From Acidobacteriaceae bacterium (GTDB lineage Bacteria > Acidobacteriota > Terriglobia > Terriglobales > Acidobacteriaceae): DNA of 5,151 bases. Made by a program: the position numbers and the translations under genes. Each line of letters opens with the position of its first letter. Positions within the stretch are counted from its first letter, which is position 1. This document shows positions 1-5,151 of the stretch, one piece after another. The notes beneath the pieces are model-generated. The model worked only from the letters and a program-made list of their open reading frames with translations. It ran no database searches and was not told the DNA's origin. Where the stretch lies: assembly GCA_030044455.1 (NCBI GenBank), contig JASHVU010000075.1, positions 1 to 5,151 on the forward strand, read 5' to 3'.

Positions 1-2090
1 ACCAGGCTCAGCGCCGCCGGCGTCACCCCGGGAATGCGGCTGGCCTGCCCAATCGTAATCGGCCTCACGCGCTCGAGCTTCTCGTGCATTTCGCGCGAGA
101 GCCCGCTGATGGCGCCGTAATCGAGCCATTCGGGAATGGCGACGGCCTCGGCTGCCTTCAGTTTTTCAATCGACTTCTTCTGCTGCTCGAGATAGCCGGC
201 AAACTTGATTTCGGTTTCAACGGCGCGGGCTTCGTTGCGCATCACCGCGCGCTTGATGGACGGGCTGGTGTCGGCTCCCACGAGTGGCGACGTGGACGTC
301 GCAACGACAGCCGGTCTGGAGACCGGCGCTACGGTCTGATCGAGCGCGGTGAGGATCGGTTCGATTGACACCTCGGGCCGTTTGAGCAGTTGCGCCCAGG
401 TAAGGCCGGCGGTTGCGGTGAGTTCACCTAATTCGGCTTGCGCCAGTTTCTCCTGATCCACTTTCGTTGTGCTCAGAAGCGATGCGAGCGCGGCCATGCG
501 CGCCTGCTTTCTCTCATACTCGTCCCAGGCTTCGTCGTTGACGAGCCCCAGCCTTCGCCCGTGAGGAGTCAACCGCCGATCCGCGTTGTCGATGCGCAGG
601 TGCAACCGGAACTCGGCCCGCGAGGTAAACATACGGTAAGGCTCGTTGGTTCCCTTCGAAATCAAATCGTCGATCAGTATGCCCGTGTATCCCTCGCTGC
701 GGTCCATGGTGAAGGGCGCCTCGCCCTTCAGCCACAGCGCCGCGTTGATGCCGGCCATAATGCCTTGGCATGCAGCTTCTTCATAGCCGCTGGTTCCATT
801 GATTTGTCCTGCCAGGTAAAGGCCCTCGAAGGCCTTCACACGCAGTGTCCGGTCGAGCTCGGTCGCGTCCACACTGTCGTATTCGATGGCGTAGCCGGGG
901 CGAAGCATCTCGGCGTCTTGGAGCCCCGGGATCGAATGGACGATCTGCCATTGCACCTCCATCGGCAGTGAGGTGGACATGCCGTTCACGTACACCTCGT
1001 GCGTGTTCAGGCCCTCGGGTTCGAGGAAAAACTGGTGCTGTATCTTATCAGGGAATTTGACAACCTTGTCCTCGATTGAGGGGCAATAACGCGGGCCGAT
1101 GCCCTCAATGCGCCCTGAATACATGGCCGACCGGTGCACGTTATCGCGGATCAGCTGGAGCGTCTCAGGCGTGGTGAAGGCAATATGGCAGCTCACTTGA
1201 GGCTGCATGATTTTCTTCGTCCTGAAACTGAACGGCGTTGGATCGGCATCGCCGGGCTGCTCTTCAAACGCATCCCAGTGAATCGTTCGGCCATCGAGCC
1301 GCGGTGGCGTCCCTGTTTTGAGACGGCAGGTCCGAAGCCCATGAGCCCGGAGGGCCTCGCCGAGCAAGACCGAAGCGGGTTCGCCGGAACGGCCAGCCGG
1401 ATAGCGCTCTTCGCCGCAATGGATGAGGCCGTTCAAAAACGTGCCAGTGGTGATGATGGTTGCCCCGGCCATCAACCGTCGGCCGTCGCGCAGTTTGAGG
1501 CCGAGAACGCGGCGGCGGGGACGCGAAGGACAGGGGAGATCGGGTCGGTTTGAGCTCGTGCTATCCCATGTCCCAGAATCGGGACAAGGGACACCCATTT
1601 CTGTGCTGGAACCCTCTGCGCAACCGGGGGCACCGATCGTTTCCTCGGTAACCGAAGCCCTCGGTCCCTCAGTCCCTAAGTCCCTAAGTCCCTGCTCTTC
1701 CACCACCAGGTCGACAACCTCCGCCTGGCGAATGTGCAGCCCCGGCTGCGACTCCAGAACTTCGCGCATCTTCACGCGGTAAAGCTGTTTGTCGCACTGG
1801 GCGCGCGGACTCCAGACGGCCGGACCCCGCGAAGCGTTGAGGAGGCGGAACTGGATGCCGACGGCGTCGGCCACTTCGCCCATGATGCCGCCGAGAGCGT
1901 CGACTTCGCGCACCAGGTGCCCCTTGGCCACGCCGCCGATGGCCGGGTTACAGCTCATCTGCGCAATCAGGTCAAGATTCATGGTGATAAGTGCGGTCTT
2001 GAGGCCCATGCGGGCTGCTGCCATGGCCGCCTCGCATCCGGCGTGGCCGGCGCCTACCACCACCACATCGTATTGTTCGGTGAAAGCCAT
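1..2090 (-). CDS. mnmG: tRNA uridine-5-carboxymethylaminomethyl modification enzyme MnmG (GidA), C-terminus cut by window edge
   Basis: With MnmE, MnmG builds the cmnm5/nm5 group on wobble U34 of certain tRNAs, using FAD, NADH and methylene-tetrahydrofolate in the cytoplasm. The N-terminus carries the FAD dinucleotide motif [11 protein letters not shown] (GxGxxG at residues 13-18). MSCNPAIGG holds catalytic Cys47 and [11 protein letters not shown] holds the second catalytic Cys at residue 336. The second signature [17 protein letters not shown] and [14 protein letters not shown] follow, then the helical MnmE-binding C-terminal domain ending at [17 protein letters not shown]. The ATG at 2090 is the only possible start, because an in-frame TAG lies three codons upstream; no strong Shine-Dalgarno site is visible. 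The frame is open over all 696 codons seen. As recalled, the E. coli cysteines are 47 and 277, so about 59 residues are extra between them (residues 133-193), and about 25 more lie near residues 585-608. Both excesses coincide with repeat-like DNA annotated separately. Identity is certain from the motifs; whether the enlarged enzyme is fully active is not shown. Confidence 0.96.
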   Translation of the reverse strand, partial: MAFTEQYDVVVVGAGHAGCEAAMAAARMGLKTALITMNLDLIAQMSCNPAIGGVAKGHLVREVDALGGIMGEVADAVGIQFRLLNASRGPAVWSPRAQCDKQLYRVKMREVLESQPGLHIRQAEVVDLVVEEQGLRDLGTEGPRASVTEETIGAPGCAEGSSTEMGVPCPDSGTWDSTSSNRPDLPCPSRPRRRVLGLKLRDGRRLMAGATIITTGTFLNGLIHCGEERYPAGRSGEPASVLLGEALRAHGLRTCRLKTGTPPRLDGRTIHWDAFEEQPGDADPTPFSFRTKKIMQPQVSCHIAFTTPETLQLIRDNVHRSAMYSGRIEGIGPRYCPSIEDKVVKFPDKIQHQFFLEPEGLNTHEVYVNGMSTSLPMEVQWQIVHSIPGLQDAEMLRPGYAIEYDSVDATELDRTLRVKAFEGLYLAGQINGTSGYEEAACQGIMAGINAALWLKGEAPFTMDRSEGYTGILIDDLISKGTNEPYRMFTSRAEFRLHLRIDNADRRLTPHGRRLGLVNDEAWDEYERKQARMAALASLLSTTKVDQEKLAQAELGELTATAGLTWAQLLKRPEVSIEPILTALDQTVAPVSRPAVVATSTSPLVGADTSPSIKRAVMRNEARAVETEIKFAGYLEQQKKSIEKLKAAEAVAIPEWLDYGAISGLSREMHEKLERVRPITIGQASRIPGVTPAALSL
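270..335. repeat. Twin palindromes forming a second in-frame insertion in mnmG
   Basis: Two perfect inverted repeats lie 7 bp apart. GCGACGT-GG-ACGTCGC occupies 287-302 and GCCGGTCT-GG-AGACCGGC occupies 310-327, and both have a GG centre on the plus strand. They encode MnmG residues about 587-607 ([21 protein letters not shown]), between PILTALDQ and the helical segment [14 protein letters not shown]. The stretch between the equivalent anchors is about 40 residues here and about 15 in E. coli MnmG as recalled, an excess of roughly 25 residues. The frame is kept across the element. The outer limits are estimated from where family similarity stops; the palindromes themselves are exact. Confidence 0.75.
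1569..1586. repeat. Hairpin TGTCCC-N6-GGGACA inside the mnmG insertion
   Basis: TGTCCC (1569-1574) and GGGACA (1581-1586) form a perfect 6-bp stem around the loop AGAATC. A further GGGACA follows at 1588-1593, so the left arm could pair with either. The GGGAC/GTCCC word is the same one that builds the tandem array about 75 bp away, which suggests both belong to one repeat element. Confidence 0.7.
1664..1694. repeat. 8-bp tandem repeat, 3.8 units, inside mnmG
   Basis: On the plus strand the units are GTCCCTCA (1664-1671), GTCCCTAA (1672-1679), GTCCCTAA (1680-1687) and partial GTCCCTG (1688-1694). The unit length is not a multiple of three, so successive copies are read in different frames and encode the peptide [10 protein letters not shown]. 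Gain or loss of a single unit would shift the mnmG frame. The array sits exactly at the N-terminal boundary of the inserted segment. Confidence 0.9.
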
Positions 2091-2162
2091 CCAATTCTAT
2101 TCTACGGATTCTTCGAGCGACCTGCTTCAATTCCGCCAAGAGCAGCCATCGCGGCGCACTTT

Positions 2163-2187
2163 GGCTTGCCTTCCGGCGGGGCAAGCC
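2163..2187. repeat. Intergenic hairpin GGCTTGCC-N9-GGCAAGCC
   Basis: A perfect 8-bp stem (2163-2170 with 2180-2187) closes the 9-nt loop TTCCGGCGG in the divergent region between mnmG and the secreted-protein gene. It has no flanking T-run, so it does not look like an intrinsic terminator, and it lies upstream of both genes. It would form in the mnmG leader if transcription starts further upstream. It may be a small dispersed repeat or a leader structure; I cannot tell which. Confidence 0.6.
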
Positions 2188-2215
2188 CGAAGCCGCCGCG
2201 GCCGACATTATCTCC

Positions 2216-2244
2216 TTGACACTGTGCATCTCCTCCGATGAAAT
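2216..2244 (+). promoter_or_regulatory. Putative sigma70-type promoter for the secreted-protein gene
   Basis: A perfect -35 hexamer TTGACA (2216-2221) is followed after exactly 17 bp by TGAAAT (2239-2244), which matches TATAAT at four of six positions including the last T. It points toward the gene starting at 2326 and predicts a start near 2250 and a leader of about 75 nt. The call rests on sequence match only. On the other strand the same bases read as an AAGGAG Shine-Dalgarno-like string, so chance cannot be excluded. Confidence 0.45.
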
Positions 2245-2256
2245 GAAGTCGACTTC
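2245..2256. promoter_or_regulatory. Perfect 12-bp palindrome at the predicted transcription start (possible operator)
   Basis: GAAGTCGACTTC reads the same on both strands and begins one base after the putative -10 hexamer, the usual position for a repressor site covering the start point. The dyad is too short to be diagnostic of any regulator family, and no regulator gene is nearby to pair it with. Confidence 0.3.
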
Positions 2257-2325
2257 CGGGAACAAACAGGAACCGCGGGCGATTGCCGTTCGCAACGTGG
2301 CGCCGATCGCACCAAGAGAAAGATC

Positions 2326-2952
2326 ATGCTGAAGTTTTCACTTTGCACTGCTGTATTGCTGTTTTCAACCGCTGTAGCAGGAGCCGGGGGAGCAAATCCT
2401 CAGGCCTCGCGAGCGTCAGGGCAGGGCGCGCTGACGGCGCCGATGAAGTTTTTCACTTCGTCCGAAGGCCGCTTCAGCATCATGATGCCGGGTACGCCAG
2501 TTCAGGGCTCGCAGCAGGCAAAAATAAGCGACAGCGCTTCTACCACCATTTATCAGTTTGAAGTCTCGCTGGCCAACAACAACATCAGCTACCTGCTGAT
2601 GTACAACGACTATCCTGCCGGCTACGCAGAAGACGGCCCACAAGCTGTATTAGCGAGAACCCGCGACGGCGCAGCAAGATCCAAGACCATGAACTCAGAC
2701 CAAGCCATCGAGATGACCGTCTCAGCCGGCCCCGATGCCTCAAGCTCAAAGGACGCGAGCGATCAGGGCAGGTCCTCGGCGGGAGCTGTGGTTCCAGGCC
2801 GAGCCTTCACTTGCACCGACTCTGACGGCTATAACTACTCGGTGCGGCAGTTTCTGTACGGCAAGCGCCTCTACCAGCTCATCGTGGTTTCAAACAAAGG
2901 CATGACGGCAGCCCAGGCCGATGAGTTTATGAATTCATTTCGGATCTTCTGA
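2326..2952 (+). CDS. Secreted protein of unknown function with N-terminal signal peptide
   Basis: The 208-residue product starts MLKFSLCTAVLLFSTAVAGAGG, a signal peptide with one Lys, a hydrophobic core at residues 4-17 and an AVAGA cleavage region. There is no lipobox Cys at the cleavage site, so it should be released into the periplasm or outside. Two blocks follow. MKFFTSSEGRFSIMMPGTPVQ (about 40-60) leads into a strand-rich part with the word SYLLMYNDYPAGY. A C-terminal block (about 160-208) reads YSVRQFLYGKRLYQLIVVSNKG...ADEFMNSFRIF. From memory, the layout 'FSVxMPGxP ... RLYQLxVVG ... FLxSFxL' recurs in small exported hypothetical proteins of Acidobacteria and Planctomycetes. I do not recognise a defined function. 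A Ser/Asp-rich linker lies at about 132-155. The ATG at 2326 is chosen because it starts the signal peptide; a weak purine-rich ribosome site (AGAGAAAG) precedes it. It converges on the downstream membrane-protein gene with a 15-bp gap. Confidence 0.88.
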   Translation: MLKFSLCTAVLLFSTAVAGAGGANPQASRASGQGALTAPMKFFTSSEGRFSIMMPGTPVQGSQQAKISDSASTTIYQFEVSLANNNISYLLMYNDYPAGYAEDGPQAVLARTRDGAARSKTMNSDQAIEMTVSAGPDASSSKDASDQGRSSAGAVVPGRAFTCTDSDGYNYSVRQFLYGKRLYQLIVVSNKGMTAAQADEFMNSFRIF

Positions 2953-2967
2953 GCGACTTGCTTCTGC

Positions 2968-5013
2968 TTACGCCGCCCGCAGTTCAAGAATGATGGCCGC
3001 GCCCTGGGGCTCAAGGTTGAGCGCCAGGGCGCGTCCGTCGTTGTCACGCAAGATCGTGGCGCACAGGCTTAATCCCAGCCCGGCGGTTTCGTTGCCCGGT
3101 CGCGCGGGCCCAAAGGGATCGAAGGCCCGCTCGGGATTGGGGAATCCCAGGCCGGTGTGGCCAATCAGAATCTGCACCACGTTGCCCGCACTCGCTGCCT
3201 CGAGCCGTATGGTCTTGGGATCGCCGGTGGCCGGTCCGGGCTTATCCACCGCATCCATGGCAAATTGCAGGCAGTGGCGCACCGCTTGGCGCAGCTGATG
3301 CGGGCTGCACAATACGCGCGGAAGCTGAGGGGCAATGTTCAGCCTGAATTCAATTGAGCGGCGCAGGAATTCGGAGCGGTGCAGCTCGCCCATGTCTGAA
3401 AGCAGTTCGGCTACTGAAACCGCAGCCTGCTGATCGCCCTGCGAGCGTGACACGCGCGAAAGGCTGTCGAGAGTAGCCCGCATGTGTCTCGCTTCGGCCA
3501 GGATAGAGTCGACCGCCTTGCGGTCCTCCTTCGATAAATTTGCCGTCTCGTCAAGCAGCGATGCATAGCCCAGGATCACAGTGAGCGGGTTATTCAACTG
3601 CTGCGTGACGTTGCCGGCCAGCTGGCCCAGGTGCGCAAACTTCTCGCTGTCAATCAGCTTTTCGAGCATCATGGTCTGGCTGCGCGTAGCCTGCACGCGC
3701 GACACTAGCAGCTCGATGGGCAGCAGATCCTCATGGCGCAATTCGCGCGGCCGACCCCCGGGGCGTTCCGGGTCGGTGCGCATCCCTGACAAGAGCAACG
3801 CCCCTTCAATGGTTCCGCGGCTGGTCATAGGCACGGCCAGCACTTGGGTAAAGTGCAACCTCTTCAGATCGTCGCCGGGCTTCAGCCATGGCCCCAGGTC
3901 CAGCTTCACGGTCTGGCTCTCATCCACCGCCGGGGGCACAGTCCCGGGAGCCAGAAACCCCGTGGAAGCAATGCGCAGCGCCAACTCTGAAAGCGCCTTG
4001 GCGGTGGCATCGTCAAGGCCCGCTGAGCCCGACAGCCGGTACGATCCGGTACTGTGCAAGAGCAGCGCCGCCTGGGTAAAGCTGCTGTGCTTCACTACAA
4101 CCTCGCAGACGTCGGAACCCTGGCGGTCAAAATCTTCAATGCGGCGCCGCGCGAGCATGAGCCGCGTATAGGCTTCAAGCTCGCGACGGGCGCGATGTTC
4201 GCGCTCCTGCGCCATCCGGTTGAAGTTCAGCTCATCCTCAAGCACCAGCACGATCATGCCGATCGCCGCCACCACCCTCGCCATAACGATGATGCGCACC
4301 AGCAGAAGGTTGAGCATCGGATGTTCACTGCTGAAAAGAGGCACTATCTCGAGGCAGGCCAGCGACCAGGCCCCGAATCCCAGCGCGCTCAGAAAAACTC
4401 CCGGAGTAAAACGCCGGAATACAATCACCACCAGCAACGCGGTCACGAACAGGTTGGCGCACTCGCCAAATACCAGTGTCCATGCCGGCCCTCGCGCAAA
4501 GCTAACCCATATCGCGATCGCCACCAGGGCACAGCAGACCAGCAGACCCAGCCCGATCGGGATTGCGTTCTTTTCGGTACTCCACACAACGCCCACGACC
4601 AGCGCGATCACCGCCAGAGCCGGAAAAATGTAGAACATCGGCAGTGCGGGAGCCACACCGCCATAAACCCCGTAAAGAAGAACAGCGTACAAGACCAGCA
4701 GAAATGTGTAGGGAATGACGTACAGAATCTGCCAACGCCCCACGCGGAAGCGCAAGGGCGAAAGCGAGCCCAGGAACATGGCGGCGCTGATCTGGATTGC
4801 GGTGCGGCCGGCCACCGTCAGCCAAGGCTGGGCGTTGGCCGGAAAGTGCCACCAGTTGACGGTGTCAATCAGCACGATGGCGATGATGTCAAAGAAGAAG
4901 CCAAGCAGCCACAGCAGTGTTCGCACGTCGCGAAAACGCAGATAGAGGTATCCGAATATAGGCAAGGAAAGCGCCGTGAGCACCAGCGCCGGAGCGTGGT
5001 AAAGATCGTGCAT
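2968..5013 (-). CDS. Multi-pass membrane histidine-kinase-like protein with degenerate catalytic motifs (probable pseudokinase)
   Basis: From the chosen ATG the product is 681 aa; a GTG at 5079 would add 22 hydrophilic residues. The ATG is preferred because GAGGAG lies 13 nt upstream and the first membrane segment starts right after it. Residue numbers here count from the GTG. About nine hydrophobic segments span 28-282. A charged, probably coiled-coil linker follows (286-320), then a GAF-like region (about 322-460), a HisKA-like helix pair (about 475-545) and an HATPase_c-like domain (about 560-703). Three key motifs are broken. The H-box reads GQLAGNVTQQLNNPL, with Gln493 where the phospho-accepting His should be. 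The N-box reads QAVRHCLQFAMDAV, with His602 and Phe606 replacing the Asn residues. The G1 box reads IGHTGLGF, with His641 replacing the ATP-binding Asp. The F-box-like AFDPFGPAR and the TAGLGLSLC G2 box remain. Autophosphorylation is therefore unlikely; a scaffold or partner role for another kinase is inference. No response regulator is in the window. Confidence 0.9.
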   Translation of the reverse strand: MHDLYHAPALVLTALSLPIFGYLYLRFRDVRTLLWLLGFFFDIIAIVLIDTVNWWHFPANAQPWLTVAGRTAIQISAAMFLGSLSPLRFRVGRWQILYVIPYTFLLVLYAVLLYGVYGGVAPALPMFYIFPALAVIALVVGVVWSTEKNAIPIGLGLLVCCALVAIAIWVSFARGPAWTLVFGECANLFVTALLVVIVFRRFTPGVFLSALGFGAWSLACLEIVPLFSSEHPMLNLLLVRIIVMARVVAAIGMIVLVLEDELNFNRMAQEREHRARRELEAYTRLMLARRRIEDFDRQGSDVCEVVVKHSSFTQAALLLHSTGSYRLSGSAGLDDATAKALSELALRIASTGFLAPGTVPPAVDESQTVKLDLGPWLKPGDDLKRLHFTQVLAVPMTSRGTIEGALLLSGMRTDPERPGGRPRELRHEDLLPIELLVSRVQATRSQTMMLEKLIDSEKFAHLGQLAGNVTQQLNNPLTVILGYASLLDETANLSKEDRKAVDSILAEARHMRATLDSLSRVSRSQGDQQAAVSVAELLSDMGELHRSEFLRRSIEFRLNIAPQLPRVLCSPHQLRQAVRHCLQFAMDAVDKPGPATGDPKTIRLEAASAGNVVQILIGHTGLGFPNPERAFDPFGPARPGNETAGLGLSLCATILRDNDGRALALNLEPQGAAIILELRAA
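2998..3033. repeat. 36-nt near-perfect palindrome at the 3' end of the kinase-like gene
   Basis: The outer arms CGCGCCCTGG (2998-3007) and CCAGGGCGCG (3024-3033) pair over 10 bp. After a single G/G mismatch (3008/3023), the inner arms GCTCAA (3009-3014) and TTGAGC (3017-3022) pair over 6 bp around a 2-nt GG centre. It encodes RALALNLEPQGA near the kinase C-terminus and lies 46 nt beyond the stop of the convergent secreted-protein gene. It could stop or protect that transcript, but no T-run follows, so a classical intrinsic terminator is not supported. Confidence 0.7.
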
Positions 5014-5026
5014 TGAGGCCGTGGGT

Positions 5027-5032
5027 CTCCTC
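5027..5032 (-). promoter_or_regulatory. Shine-Dalgarno site supporting the ATG start at 5013
   Basis: GAGGAG on the minus strand ends 13 nt before the ATG at 5013. The spacing is longer than ideal, but it is the only strong anti-16S match near either candidate start. The GTG at 5079 is preceded only by GGCGGCGGG-type sequence. Confidence 0.5.
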
Positions 5033-5079
5033 GAAAGCCAGCTGCCTGGAAGTTCAATCGGATGCCGGCTAATTCTCAC

Positions 5080-5151
5080 ATAGCACGGCCCGCCGCCAAG
5101 GGATTCACGCCCGCGCCGGCAATCTCCGGCGAAGGTGATGCGCGCTCAGGA
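5080..5151. other. Right edge: upstream of the kinase-like gene, undecided content
   Basis: No gene can be called here. On the minus strand one frame is open from the edge (tail PSPEIAGAGVNPLAAGRAM) and stops with a TGA at 5076-5078. It could be the end of an upstream gene or chance. A small hairpin CGCCGG-N6-CCGGCG sits at 5114-5131. Confidence 0.25.

Larger units (their letters stand above)
1512..1694 (-). repeat. In-frame repeat-like insertion within mnmG (about 61 codons)
   Basis: This segment encodes MnmG residues 133-193, which have no counterpart in the family. Normal MnmG runs from the strand ending VDLVVEE through a short turn of a few residues directly into [10 protein letters not shown]. 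The inserted peptide is rich in Gly, Pro, Ser, Thr, Asp and Glu, has three Cys (157, 169, 187), and looks disordered. On the plus strand the DNA contains 3.8 copies of an 8-bp GTCCCTAA unit (1664-1694), a TCCC/GGGA hairpin (1569-1586) and further GGGAC words (1588-1592). This is intergenic-repeat style rather than coding style. All 61 codons are free of stops and the flanking frame is restored exactly. That it is a dispersed repeat family is inferred; only one copy is in the window. Confidence 0.75.

Noticed and set aside
1512..1694. Frameshift or pseudogenisation of mnmG by the repeat insertion
   Set aside because: Codon-by-codon reading shows no stop and the same frame on both sides, continuing to the window edge.
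1512..1694. Intein or intron in mnmG
   Set aside because: At about 61 codons it is too short for an intein, has no splicing-block residues, and shows no intron boundaries; direct translation through it is simplest.
1134..2241. Several plus-strand open frames across mnmG
   Set aside because: They lie opposite an unmistakable MnmG reading frame, and their products are Arg/Pro/Ala-rich without motifs.
2953..2967. Intrinsic terminator between the convergent genes
   Set aside because: The 15-bp gap contains no inverted repeat or T-run.
3625..3660. His483 (in KFAHLGQLAG) as a substitute phospho-acceptor
   Set aside because: It sits ten residues before the canonical position, where active kinases with an ordinary H-box often also have His or another residue.
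4054..5016. A 320-codon open frame on the plus strand opposite the kinase-like gene
   Set aside because: Its product is a monotonous His/Gln/Asp/Arg-rich string with no signature, the expected reverse of Leu/Val/Ala membrane codons; the minus-strand gene explains the region.
5062..5151. Start of a divergent plus-strand gene (MPANSHIARPAA...)
   Set aside because: Only 30 codons are visible, with no convincing ribosome site or family signal, and another frame on the opposite strand is equally open.

Overview
This 5.15 kb window is a GC-rich stretch of bacterial chromosome with three protein-coding genes and no RNA gene, insertion sequence or CRISPR array that I can see. Acidobacteriota is my best guess for the organism. 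That rests on the MnmG sequence type, the style of the exported protein, and small GTCCCTAA-type and GCCGGTCT/AGACCGGC-type repeats. It is an inference from memory, not a search result.

Left third (1-2090, minus strand): mnmG (gidA), the FAD-dependent tRNA wobble-uridine modification enzyme, running off the left edge with roughly the last 15 residues missing. The gene is intact and in frame, but the protein is unusually long, with 696 codons in the window against about 630 in total for E. coli MnmG. The excess comes from two in-frame insertions made of repeat-like DNA. One is about 183 nt (1512-1694) in a beta-turn of the FAD domain and contains an 8-bp tandem repeat and a hairpin. The other is about 60-75 nt (about 270-335) in the C-terminal domain and consists of two adjacent perfect palindromes with identical GG centres. 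These nested elements are the most interesting feature of the window. They resemble in principle the Rickettsia palindromic elements that enter protein genes in frame.

Middle (2091-2325): a 235-bp divergent intergenic region. It has a good sigma70-like promoter facing right, a perfect 12-bp palindrome at the expected transcription start, and a GC-rich hairpin. Next comes a 208-aa secreted protein (2326-2952, plus strand) of unknown function with a clear signal peptide.

Right (2968-5013, minus strand, convergent with the secreted-protein gene after a 15-bp gap): a large membrane protein with about nine transmembrane segments, a GAF-like region and a histidine-kinase core. The core has lost the phospho-accepting His, both N-box Asn and the G1-box Asp, although the C-terminal GLGLS motif remains. 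It is best read as a histidine pseudokinase. Its 3' end carries a 36-nt near-perfect palindrome that could also act as a terminator for the convergent gene.

The three genes show no obvious common pathway. mnmG is housekeeping, and the other two look like an envelope protein and a membrane sensor or scaffold that happen to lie next to each other.
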